From Streptomyces sp. SN-593 (GTDB taxonomy: Bacteria > Actinomycetota > Actinomycetes > Streptomycetales > Streptomycetaceae): a DNA stretch of 64,000 nt. Shown piece after piece: positions 10,080-18,038 of this stretch; position 1 is the first letter of the stretch, and each line of letters begins with the position of its first letter. Made by a program: the position numbers and the translations under genes. The notes beneath the pieces are model-generated. The model made no database searches. It worked only from the letters and a program-made list of their open reading frames with translations, and had not been told where the DNA came from. The stretch lies in contig NZ_AP018365.1 of NCBI RefSeq assembly GCF_016756395.1, forward strand, positions 5,769,001-5,833,000, in the 5' to 3' direction.

Positions 10080-13000
10080 GTGCGTGAACGACGTCCCCGA
10101 CGGCGCGAACGGCGGGTCAGGCAGCGCATGCTCGCCGCCCTGCTGGTCTGCGCGGCCATCGTCCTGGCCGCGGCCGCGCCCGGTGTCGCCCTCGCCGCCG
10201 GAGACCTGTCGTCCGCACAGGACCGCGTGGACGCCGCCCGACTCGCCTCCCTCGCCACCGCGTTGGCCGCGGACCTCGCCGACGAGCGGGACGACCTGGC
10301 CGTGTCCGTCGCGGCCGGGCGGCCCGCGGCCCCGACCGCCGACCAGCAGCGCACCGACCGCCGGCTCGCCGAGGCCACCGGCGGCCACCTCTCCGCCGAC
10401 CTGCGCACCGCCCTGGGCACCCTGACGGCCGTGCGCAGGTCCGCCCGCGCCTCCTCCTCCGCGCCTGCCGCCGTCGCCGCCTACCAGCCGCTCGTCGACG
10501 CCGTCGGGCGCGCCGTCGGCCCGGTCACCGCGCCGCTCGAACGCGCCACCGCGGCCGCGGCGGTGCAGCGCGGTCTGCTCGTCGCCGGGCTCACCGCGAC
10601 CGGCACCCAGCGCGGTCTGGTCGCCGACGCGCAGGCCGCCCGGCTCCAGGAGCGGGCGGCACTGGCCGAGTTCCACGCCGCCGCGCCCGTCGGCGTCCGC
10701 ACCGACTACGACCAGACCGTCACCGGGGCCGACACCGCCGAGGCCGACCGCGACCTCGACCAGTTGCTCGGCGGGACCGAACTCACCCCCGCCGACCGGG
10801 AGCTGGGCGCCGGGAAGGTCGCCACGGCGCTCGCCGCCCGGCTCTCGCTGATGCGCGGTGTCGCGTCTTCGGCCGCCGCGGACGAGGCCGCCGGCGCCGA
10901 CGCGCACCGCGGCCACGAGGTCACCGTGCTCGAACTGCGGGCCGCGCTCGCCGCGTTGTGCCTGATCCTGCTGGTCGCGGTGCTGGTCACGCTCTTCCGC
11001 ACCCTCACCCGCCCGCTCGCCGCCCTGCACCGCTGGTCGAGGACGTCCCCGGACAGCGGCCAGGGCTCCGAGGTCATCGGCACCGACGAGTTCGCCGCCG
11101 TCGCCCGCCGGGTCAACGCCCTCACCCACCAGGCGCAGGGACTGCGCACCCGGGCGGCCGAACTCGACGCCGAGCACGCCGAGGCCGCGGCCGCCCACAC
11201 CGCGCTCGCCGCCGCCCACACCGCGCTCACCAGCGAGCACAGCGCACTCACCAGCGAGCACAGCGCGCTCGCCACCGACCACCGGGCCGTGCTGGCGGCC
11301 GGCGCCGAGCTCGCCCGGACCCGCGACGACCTGATGCGCTCCCGCGAGGAGATCGCCGAGCAACTGAACCGGGCGACCGCGCGCCAGGCGACCCAGGTCG
11401 TCCACGTCAACCTCGCGCTGCGCACCCTCGGTCTGATCGAGCGCCAACTCGCCCTGATCGAGGGCATGGAGGAACACGAACAGGAGCCCGACCGGCTCGC
11501 CACGCTGTTCCGCCTGGACCACCTGGCGACCCGCATGCGCCGCAACAGCGAGAACATGCTGGTGCTGACCGGCACCGAGCACAGCCACGGCGCCACCGCC
11601 CGCCCGGTCCCGCTGATCGACGTGGCCCGCGCGGCCCTCTCCGAGGTCGAGCGGTACGAACGCGTGCGCATCCTGGCCATGCCCGAGGGCGAGGTGGCCG
11701 GCCGCGCCGCCGACGACGTCAGCCACCTCGTCGCCGAACTGCTCGACAACGCGACCGCGTTCTCCGCGCCCGAGGCCGAGGTGCACCTCAGCGGCTGGGT
11801 GACGGAGGGCGGCGAGGTGATGGTCGCGGTCGAGGACGCCGGGATCGGGGTGCCCGCCGAACGGATCGACCGGCTCAACGCGTTGCTGCTCGACCCCGAC
11901 CCGCCGGCGCCCGGGGCGGCGGCCGGCCTCGGCCTCTACGTGGTGGCCCGGCTGGCCCACCGGCACGGCGTCCGCGTCCAGTTGCGGCCGCACGCGAACG
12001 GTGGCACCTCGGCGGTCGTGGTGCTCCCGCGGCTGCTGGTGCCCGGTGTGGACCCGCTCGCGCGGGTGCTGCCCGGTCGGCGTGAAGGGGCGCACGCGCC
12101 GGCGTACGGCACGTCGGCCCAGGCCCCGGCCCCGGGGATGCCCTACGGCGCGGACGCGGAACTGCCGCCGGCGGACCGGGTCCTCGGTGGGGAGCCGGTG
12201 CTCGGAGCCGCCGCCGGGGTGCCGGGGACGGCCGAGCAGCCGGGGCCGGCCGCGGTCGTGCCGCTCGTACCGGCGCAGCAGGCGGCCGTCGCACCGGAGC
12301 CCCTCGTGCTCGGTAAGCCCCTGGGAGGCCAGCCCTCCGCCGGGCACGGCGCGCACGCGACCCCGGACACCGCCGGACCGGAGGCGGGCGCCCTGCCCGC
12401 GGCCGAGCCGGCTCCCGGCGCACGCCCCCCGCTCGCGCGGCGCCTGCGCCCGCAGCCGGAGTCCGAGTCCGGCACGCAGCCGCCCCACCAGCCGCAGCCG
12501 GCGCCCGAGCCCCCGCTCGCGCCCGAACCCGCGTCCGCGCTGGGGCAGTTCCCGCAGTCTGCGTCGGAACCCGCGTCCGTGCTGCGGCAGTTCCCGCAGC
12601 CGGCGTCCGCGCACGCGCCCGCGTCCGCGTCCGCGCCCGTGCCCGCGTCCGCACCGCGGCCCCGCCAGGCGCAGCCCGCGGCCGAGTCCGTGCGCGCTCC
12701 CCGCTCCGAACCCGCGTCCGCGCTGCGGCAGTTCCCGCAGCCGGCGGCCGAGTCCGTCGTCCCCGGGCCCCTCGCCGCCCCGCCGGCTGCCCAAGGACCC
12801 TCCGCCAGGGCGCAACCCGCCGCTGCCGCTGCCCCCGCCGCACCGCCGCCGCCCGCCCGGCGTCCGCTCGCGCGCCCCGGCGGCGCCGCCCCGCGGCCCG
12901 GGCAGCAGGGCACCGGCGCGCCTCGGTCCGTCCACCCCGCCGACGCGCCGGCAGAACCGCGGGTCCGGGTCGAACGCCTGGACGTGCCACCTGCGCCGAT

Positions 13001-13454
13001 GTCACCGTCGGCCGGGTCCGGCATGCAAATGCAGCCCCTCAAGGCCGAAACCGCGAACGCGCCGGCGTACGCCCCCGAGCCCCCTTCCGCCGCCGGGGCT
13101 CCCATGGCCGGTCAGGCGTCCGCGCCCGTGCCGTCGGCCGAGCACGCGCGCGCCGCGTACGCGCCCCGGCACGCCGCCGACGCGCCCCCCGCGCCCCCCG
13201 CCGCGGACGGAGCGCTGCCGCGCCGGGTCCGGAAGGCCAGCGGGATACGGCACGCCGCGCAGGACGGCCGGCGCCGTACCGAGCCGTTGGACGCGCAGGG
13301 GCTGCGCCGCAAGCTCGCCGGGTTGCAGCGCGGCCTGCGGGACGGCCGCAGGGACGCCGCGCTGGAGGCCGGCGGCGCGGCCGCCAAGACATCGGCGGCA
13401 CCGTCCGCCACGGCAGCAAGTCCGGGAGACACCGTCGAGGAGGCGACCCGTTGA
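10080..13454 (+). CDS. cvnA: Conservon sensor-like histidine kinase (CvnA type)
   Basis: First gene of a conservon. The roughly 1124-residue membrane protein has two transmembrane helices (about 18-40 and 285-307) around an extracytoplasmic helical sensor domain, then HAMP and a coiled-coil stretch with repeated AHTAL/SEHSAL units. An HATPase_c domain follows (N box HLVAELLDNATAFSAP near 547-563, AAGLGLYVV near 613). The usual H box is replaced by FRLDHLATRMRRNSENML, as in this family, so autophosphorylation is uncertain. From about 670 to 1040 the chain is Pro/Ala-rich with copies of an EPASALRQFPQPA motif, ending in a conserved basic tail (LPRRVRKASG). GTG 10080 is chosen; TTG 10065 or ATG 10128 are alternatives. 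The stop overlaps cvnB. Confidence 0.87.
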   Translation: MRERRPRRRERRVRQRMLAALLVCAAIVLAAAAPGVALAAGDLSSAQDRVDAARLASLATALAADLADERDDLAVSVAAGRPAAPTADQQRTDRRLAEATGGHLSADLRTALGTLTAVRRSARASSSAPAAVAAYQPLVDAVGRAVGPVTAPLERATAAAAVQRGLLVAGLTATGTQRGLVADAQAARLQERAALAEFHAAAPVGVRTDYDQTVTGADTAEADRDLDQLLGGTELTPADRELGAGKVATALAARLSLMRGVASSAAADEAAGADAHRGHEVTVLELRAALAALCLILLVAVLVTLFRTLTRPLAALHRWSRTSPDSGQGSEVIGTDEFAAVARRVNALTHQAQGLRTRAAELDAEHAEAAAAHTALAAAHTALTSEHSALTSEHSALATDHRAVLAAGAELARTRDDLMRSREEIAEQLNRATARQATQVVHVNLALRTLGLIERQLALIEGMEEHEQEPDRLATLFRLDHLATRMRRNSENMLVLTGTEHSHGATARPVPLIDVARAALSEVERYERVRILAMPEGEVAGRAADDVSHLVAELLDNATAFSAPEAEVHLSGWVTEGGEVMVAVEDAGIGVPAERIDRLNALLLDPDPPAPGAAAGLGLYVVARLAHRHGVRVQLRPHANGGTSAVVVLPRLLVPGVDPLARVLPGRREGAHAPAYGTSAQAPAPGMPYGADAELPPADRVLGGEPVLGAAAGVPGTAEQPGPAAVVPLVPAQQAAVAPEPLVLGKPLGGQPSAGHGAHATPDTAGPEAGALPAAEPAPGARPPLARRLRPQPESESGTQPPHQPQPAPEPPLAPEPASALGQFPQSASEPASVLRQFPQPASAHAPASASAPVPASAPRPRQAQPAAESVRAPRSEPASALRQFPQPAAESVVPGPLAAPPAAQGPSARAQPAAAAAPAAPPPPARRPLARPGGAAPRPGQQGTGAPRSVHPADAPAEPRVRVERLDVPPAPMSPSAGSGMQMQPLKAETANAPAYAPEPPSAAGAPMAGQASAPVPSAEHARAAYAPRHAADAPPAPPAADGALPRRVRKASGIRHAAQDGRRRTEPLDAQGLRRKLAGLQRGLRDGRRDAALEAGGAAAKTSAAPSATAASPGDTVEEATR

Positions 13455-14017
13455 ACGCGGTCCGCACGCACGTCAGCACCACTGGAACCACCGGTACCAC
13501 CAGCACGGACGGCCCCGGGGGCACCGGCGCCCACTCGGGCACCGGCGTCCACTCCGACGCCCTCAGCCACGACGCCCGCAACCTGCACTGGTTGCTCGCG
13601 AACTTCGTCGACGAGGTGCCCGGCGTCCGCTCGGTCGCCGTCGTCTCCTCCGACGGCCTGCTGCTGCTCAGTTCGGAACCCGACCCCGTCGCGCCGCGGC
13701 CGGGCGCCGGGCCGACCCGGATCTCCGACGTCCGGATGGACCTCGCCGCGGTGGTGTCGGGGCTGGCCTCCCTCACCATCGGCGCGGCCCGCCTGATGGA
13801 CGGCGGCCGGGTGCGGCAGACCACCGTCGCGATGCAGGACGGCATGCTGTTCGTCATGTCCATCAGCGACGGCTCGCTGCTGGGGGTGCACGCCGCCGCC
13901 GAGTGCGATCTGAGCGTCATCGCCTACCACATGGCCCTGTTCGTCGGGCGGGCCGGCCACGTGCTGACCCCGGCGCTGCGCGGTGAGTTGCGGCAGGCGC
14001 TGGAGGGCGAACGGTGA
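13451..14017 (+). CDS. cvnB: Conservon Roadblock/LC7-domain protein (CvnB type)
   Basis: A 188-residue cytoplasmic protein with a Thr/Gly/Ser-rich N-terminus of about 35 residues and a Roadblock/LC7 domain (about 42-165: NLHWLLANFVDEVPGV through YHMALFVGRAG). Such proteins act as partners or GAP-like regulators of the small GTPase in the same operon. TTG 13451 overlaps the cvnA stop (TTGA) and is preceded by GAGGAGG, so coupling is clear. The next gene again overlaps by four bases. Confidence 0.9.
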   Translation: MNAVRTHVSTTGTTGTTSTDGPGGTGAHSGTGVHSDALSHDARNLHWLLANFVDEVPGVRSVAVVSSDGLLLLSSEPDPVAPRPGAGPTRISDVRMDLAAVVSGLASLTIGAARLMDGGRVRQTTVAMQDGMLFVMSISDGSLLGVHAAAECDLSVIAYHMALFVGRAGHVLTPALRGELRQALEGER

Positions 14018-14472
14018 CCCGGCCGACCGGACCGCCCGGCCCCTCCGGCCCGCCGTCCGCGCCGCGAACGCCCTCGCCGACGGCGGCGTCGCGGCAGCGG
14101 GACGGCGACCGCCGGACCTCCCGGGTACGGCCCTACGCCCTCACCGGCGGCCGCACGCGCACCGGGCACGTGCTGCTCGTCGAGACTTTCGTGGCTACGA
14201 TCGAGCGACCGGACGAACAGCCCGCCCTCACGAGGGGCGACTGGGCGGAGCGGGTCATGCCCGAGTTGCGCGCGATCGTCGAACTGTGCCGCATGCTGCG
14301 GTCGGTGGCCGAGATCTCCGCGCTGCTGCGGATACCGCTCGGCGTCGTCCGGGTCCTGATCAGCGACCTGGCCGACCAGGGAAGAATTCGCGTGTACGGC
14401 ACCGGGTACGGTCCCGGCGGGCCCGACCGCGCGCTGCTCGAAAGGGTGCTCAGTGGACTTCGCAGGCTTTGA
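14014..14472 (+). CDS. cvnC: Conservon DUF742 protein (CvnC type)
   Basis: A 152-residue DUF742 protein. A disordered Pro/Ser/Arg-rich N-terminus (1-35) leads into the conserved VRPYALTGGRT motif, and the C-terminal half has a winged-helix-like pattern (VAEISALLRIPLGVVRVLISDLADQG). The role is unknown; it is always found between the Roadblock and GTPase genes. The GTG start overlaps the cvnB stop, and its end overlaps cvnD by 20 bases. Confidence 0.9.
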   Translation: MTRPTGPPGPSGPPSAPRTPSPTAASRQRDGDRRTSRVRPYALTGGRTRTGHVLLVETFVATIERPDEQPALTRGDWAERVMPELRAIVELCRMLRSVAEISALLRIPLGVVRVLISDLADQGRIRVYGTGYGPGGPDRALLERVLSGLRRL

Positions 14473-15061
14473 CCAGCAGGAGGGCTTGCGGGACTGGCAG
14501 ACCACGCGCGAACGCGCACCGGTCTCCACGAAGATCGTCGTCGCCGGCGGGTTCGGCGTGGGGAAGACCACGTTCGTCGGCGCCGTGTCGGAGATCACCC
14601 CGCTGACGACCGAGTCCGTCATGACCCAGGCCAGCGAGGCGCTGGACGACCTGGCGGCCACACCGGAGAAGACCACCACCACGGTCGCCATGGACTTCGG
14701 GCGGATCACGCTCGACAAGGACCTGGTGCTCTACGTGTTCGGCACGCCGGGCCAGCAGCGGTTCTGGTTCATGTGGGACGACCTGGTGCGCGGCGCGATA
14801 GGGGCCGTGGTGCTCGCCGACACCCGGCGGCTGGCGGACTGCTTCCCCGCGCTCGACTACTTCGAGAGCACCGGCCTGCCCTACACCGTGGCGGTCAACC
14901 AGTTCGAGGGCACCGCGGCCTACAGCGCGGACGACGTGCGCGACGCCCTCGCGGTGCCGCACCACATCCCGGTCCTGGTCATCGACGCCCGCGAGCGGCA
15001 CTCCGTGGTCGACGCGCTCCTCTCCCTGGTCACACACGCGATGGCCGAGGCGCCGCTGTGA
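14453..15061 (+). CDS. cvnD: Conservon small GTPase (CvnD type)
   Basis: A 202-residue ATP/GTP-binding protein. The P-loop is GGFGVGKTT (residues 32-40), the switch I Thr run is EKTTTTVAMDFG, switch II is VFGTPGQQRF and the base-specificity loop is VAVNQFE. It resembles the MglA/Arf-like prokaryotic GTPases and would cycle with the Roadblock partner at the membrane sensor kinase. GTG 14453 lies inside the cvnC 3' end. It is the last conserved gene of the unit; a flavoprotein follows after 104 bases. Confidence 0.92.
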   Translation: MDFAGFDQQEGLRDWQTTRERAPVSTKIVVAGGFGVGKTTFVGAVSEITPLTTESVMTQASEALDDLAATPEKTTTTVAMDFGRITLDKDLVLYVFGTPGQQRFWFMWDDLVRGAIGAVVLADTRRLADCFPALDYFESTGLPYTVAVNQFEGTAAYSADDVRDALAVPHHIPVLVIDARERHSVVDALLSLVTHAMAEAPL

Positions 15062-15165
15062 CCTGAGGCTCCGTCGACCTGACACCCCGTGACCTGTGAC
15101 GGCCCCGGACGGTGCCGCGCGGATGCCGCGCGCCCGTCGGACAGCGAAGAAGCGAGCGAGCCGCC

Positions 15166-16437
15166 ATGCGCAGCATTCTCATCGTCGGAGCCGGCCAGGC
15201 CGGGCTCCAACTCGCCCTGGGACTCCAGGCGCGGGGATACGGCGTGACCGTGATGACCCACCGCACCGCGGACGAGATACGCACCGGGCGCGTGATGTCC
15301 ACGCAGTGCATGTTCGCCGGTGCACTGGCCCACGAGCGCGACCTCGGCATCGACTTCTGGCGGCGGCAGGCCCCGGACGTCGACGGGTTGGGCGTCTCGG
15401 TGGCCGCGCCCGACGGCGGCCGCGTGATCGACTGGCTCGGCCGGCTCGACGGCACCGCCCAGTCGGTGGACCAGCGGGTGAAGATGGCCGGCTGGCTGGA
15501 GACGTTCGCCGAGCGCGGCGGCCGGGTGGTGGTGCACGCCGCCGCCGTCTCCGACCTGGACTACTTCGCCCGCGCCTACGACCTGGTGCTGGTCGCCGCG
15601 GGCCGGGGCGACCTGGTGTCGATGTTCGCCCGGGACGCGGGCCGTTCACCCTTCGCCGAGCCGCAGCGCGCGCTCGCGGCCTGCTACGTACACGGTCTCG
15701 GACCGCGCCCGGAGCACCCGGACCTGCGGGCGGTGCGCTGCAACCTCGTGCCGGGCGTCGGCGAGTTCTTCGTGATCCCCGCCCTGACCACCTCGGGCCC
15801 CTGCGACATCCTGTTCTGGGAGGCGGTCCCGGGCGGCCCCGCGGACGTCTTCGCCGGCGTGCGGGACCCCGGGCGGCAGCTTCGGCTCACCCTGGACCTG
15901 ATGCGCCGCCACGTCCCGTGGGAGCACGCCCGGGCCACCGGTGTCGAACTCACCGACGCCGGCGGCACCCTGTCCGGCCGGCTCACCCCGACGGTTCGCC
16001 GCCCGGTCGGCGAACTGCCCTCCGGCGGACTCGTCCTGGGCGTCGCGGACGTCGTGGTCGCCAACGACCCGGTGACCGGGCAGGGGGCGAACAACGCGTC
16101 CCGGTGCGCGGCGGTCTACCTGGAGCGGATCACCGCGCACGGTGACCGCCCGTTCGACCGCGCCTGGATGCAGGCGGCCTTCGACCGGTACTGGGAGGTC
16201 GCCGCGCCGGTCACGAAGTGGACCAACGCGATGCTCGCGCCGCCGCCGGAGCACGTCCTGAGCCTGATCGGCGCGGCCGGTGAACTCCAGCCGGTCGCCG
16301 ACCGGTTCGCCAACGGGTTCGACGACCCGGCGGACTTCGAGGAGTGGTTCTACGACCCGGAGCCGGCGCGCGGGTACCTCGCGCGGGTCGGCGCCGGGGC
16401 CGGGGGCGCCGCGGGCGGGGGCGCCGGACAGGGCTGA
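15166..16437 (+). CDS. Styrene-monooxygenase-like FAD-dependent oxygenase
   Basis: A 423-residue FAD-binding protein resembling the StyA/SMOA oxygenase subunit. It has an N-terminal dinucleotide fold ILIVGAGQAGLQLALGL, a substrate-domain core (VRCNLVPGVGEFFVIPAL) and a C-terminal FAD contact region VVANDPVTGQGANNASRCA. StyA enzymes need a separate flavin reductase (StyB); none is encoded next to it. It follows the conservon GTPase on the same strand and may be its output or merely a neighbour; oxidoreductases trailing conservons are known in Streptomyces. ATG 15166 follows GAGCGAGCC; the substrate is unknown. Confidence 0.85.
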   Translation: MRSILIVGAGQAGLQLALGLQARGYGVTVMTHRTADEIRTGRVMSTQCMFAGALAHERDLGIDFWRRQAPDVDGLGVSVAAPDGGRVIDWLGRLDGTAQSVDQRVKMAGWLETFAERGGRVVVHAAAVSDLDYFARAYDLVLVAAGRGDLVSMFARDAGRSPFAEPQRALAACYVHGLGPRPEHPDLRAVRCNLVPGVGEFFVIPALTTSGPCDILFWEAVPGGPADVFAGVRDPGRQLRLTLDLMRRHVPWEHARATGVELTDAGGTLSGRLTPTVRRPVGELPSGGLVLGVADVVVANDPVTGQGANNASRCAAVYLERITAHGDRPFDRAWMQAAFDRYWEVAAPVTKWTNAMLAPPPEHVLSLIGAAGELQPVADRFANGFDDPADFEEWFYDPEPARGYLARVGAGAGGAAGGGAGQG

Positions 16438-16445
16438 GCCGGCGG

Positions 16446-17717
16446 CTACCCGGCCGCGGGGGTGCCGGTGGGGGAGGGCGACGGCGTGCCGGTGGGGGAC
16501 GGTGACGGCGCGGGCGTCGCGGTCGTCTTCGTCGCGGTCTTCTTCGCGGTCTTCGCCGGGGACTTCGTCTGCGCGGCGATCGGCAGCGGCTGTTCCGCGT
16601 TCTTCGGGACGGGCCTGGGCTTGTAGCCGCTGATCGGCTGCTCCCCGAGGTCCGGGCGGACCGCGCCGAGGATCGGGTTGGCCGCGATCGGCGAGACCTT
16701 GACGTAGGACCCGGGGCGCGGTGCCTGGATGACCAGCCCGTCGCCGATGTAGAGGGCCACGTGGGTGGCGCCCTTGAAGTAGATCACCAGGTCGCCCGGG
16801 CGCAGCAGCTCCAGCGGCACGTGCGGCAGCTTCGCCCACTGCTCCTGGCTGGTGCGCGGGATGACGGTGCCCGCGTGCGCCCACGCCTGCGAGGTGAGCC
16901 CGGAGCAGTCGAAGGCGTCCGGCCCCTGGGCGCCCCACAGGTAGGGCTTGCCGAGCTGGTCGAAGGCGTACCCGATCGCGCGGTCGCCGGCCAGCGACGG
17001 GGCCCGCAGCGCGGGGTCGCCGCCCAGCGCCTTGGAGTCCATGAACTTCTGCTGGGCCTGGTCGGTGTCGGCCTGCTCCAGCTTCTGCAACTCGGTGATC
17101 TGCACCCCGGTCAGCCCGGCGAGCATCCCCTCGACCTGCTTGAGGTGCGCCTGCACGTCCTTCTGCTTGGCCCCGGCGACGGTCTGCGCCTGCTCGGCGG
17201 TGTCGAGCGCCTTCTGCGCCTGCGTGTTGAGCTTCTTCAGCTTCGCCTCGCCGGCCGTGAGCTGCCCGAGCACGCTGCGCTGCCGCTGCGCCATCTGCCC
17301 CAGGACGTGCCGCTGCCCGAAGAAGTCCTGCGGGGTCTGCCCGCCGAGCAGCGACAGGTACGGCGACACGCCGCCGTTGCGGTACATCTGGGTGGCCATC
17401 AGGCCGAGCTGGGCCTTGCTGGCGGCGACCGCGGTCTTCTGGTCGGCGAGCTGCCGGTCGGCCTTCCGCGCCGCGGTGCGCTTCTGGTCGGCGGTCTCCT
17501 TGGCCTTGTTGTACGCCTCGGTGGCCGTCTCGGTCTGCTGGTAGTACGTCTGGAGCCGGGTCAGGAGGGTGGACAGCGGCACCTGTCCGGCCGGCGGGTC
17601 GTACGGCCGGGCCGCGGCCTGCTGGGCGGTGGGCAGGGACAGCGCCGCCGCGGCGAGCAGGCTGCCGCACACCACGGCCGAGCGGAACCACGAGCTGGGC
17701 TGACGGGCCACTGACAT
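16446..17717 (-). CDS. Secreted NlpC/P60 peptidoglycan endopeptidase
   Basis: A 423-residue exported cell-wall hydrolase. A signal peptide (1-37) is followed by a long coiled coil (about 48-230) of the kind that keeps such hydrolases autoinhibited. The NlpC/P60 domain (about 250-350) has catalytic C271 in FDCSGL and H319 in THVALYIGDG. After the domain comes a Lys/Thr/Pro/Ser tail with tandem SPSPTGTP units. It would cut the D-Glu-meso-diaminopimelate bond of stem peptides. ATG 17717 is preceded by GGGAGATGAGGGA. It is convergent with the flavoprotein and lies downstream of the chitinase on the same strand, separated by terminator hairpins. Confidence 0.92.
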   Translation of the reverse strand: MSVARQPSSWFRSAVVCGSLLAAAALSLPTAQQAAARPYDPPAGQVPLSTLLTRLQTYYQQTETATEAYNKAKETADQKRTAARKADRQLADQKTAVAASKAQLGLMATQMYRNGGVSPYLSLLGGQTPQDFFGQRHVLGQMAQRQRSVLGQLTAGEAKLKKLNTQAQKALDTAEQAQTVAGAKQKDVQAHLKQVEGMLAGLTGVQITELQKLEQADTDQAQQKFMDSKALGGDPALRAPSLAGDRAIGYAFDQLGKPYLWGAQGPDAFDCSGLTSQAWAHAGTVIPRTSQEQWAKLPHVPLELLRPGDLVIYFKGATHVALYIGDGLVIQAPRPGSYVKVSPIAANPILGAVRPDLGEQPISGYKPRPVPKNAEQPLPIAAQTKSPAKTAKKTATKTTATPAPSPSPTGTPSPSPTGTPAAG

Positions 17718-18038
17718 TCCCTCATCTCCCCATGACCGGCGGGTAACAAGCAGCGACGGTAGCCAATCATGGATTGTCATATCTTCGACAGAGGTAGGGG
17801 GCGAATCTCCGCGGAACGGCCGGCCGCCCAGCCGCATGGCCGACGGCGCGGTCCGGCACGGCGCGGCATGGCACGCTCCGGCTCGGCAGGGCCCGGGCTC
17901 CTCCTGCCCCTCCGGTCCCGCCATCATGCGTCACCGCCGCCCCGGAAAGGCGACTGCCCGCGACCGTGTGAGCAGGGGTCGCGGGCAGCCGTGCCGTCCC
18001 GGGGGCAGCTCCGGGGCGGCGCTCCGCCCCCCTGAGGA
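17718..18038. other. Intergenic region between chitinase and NlpC/P60 genes
   Basis: These 321 bases contain the chitinase terminator hairpins at the right end and presumably the NlpC/P60 promoter. Streptomyces wall-hydrolase genes often carry a ydaO/c-di-AMP riboswitch leader; I looked for its conserved blocks on the minus strand and could not make a convincing fold. No gene seen. Confidence 0.5.
17954..17988 (-). terminator. Chitinase terminator
   Basis: A 12-bp perfect stem (CTGCCCGCGACC with GGTCGCGGGCAG) around an 11-base loop, about 50 bases past the chitinase stop; a second hairpin, GGGGCGG/CCGCCCC, sits at 18013-18030, immediately after the stop. Confidence 0.65.

Noticed and set aside
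9936..12935. A 999-codon open frame on the minus strand opposite cvnA
   Set aside because: It is antisense to a clear conservon kinase gene; its translation is Gly/Arg/Ala low complexity without any domain, as expected in GC-rich shadow frames.
17718..17953. c-di-AMP (ydaO) riboswitch before the NlpC/P60 gene
   Set aside because: Expected from Streptomyces wall-hydrolase genes, but I could not find the conserved core blocks or a consistent fold. A covariance-model scan of the minus strand would decide.
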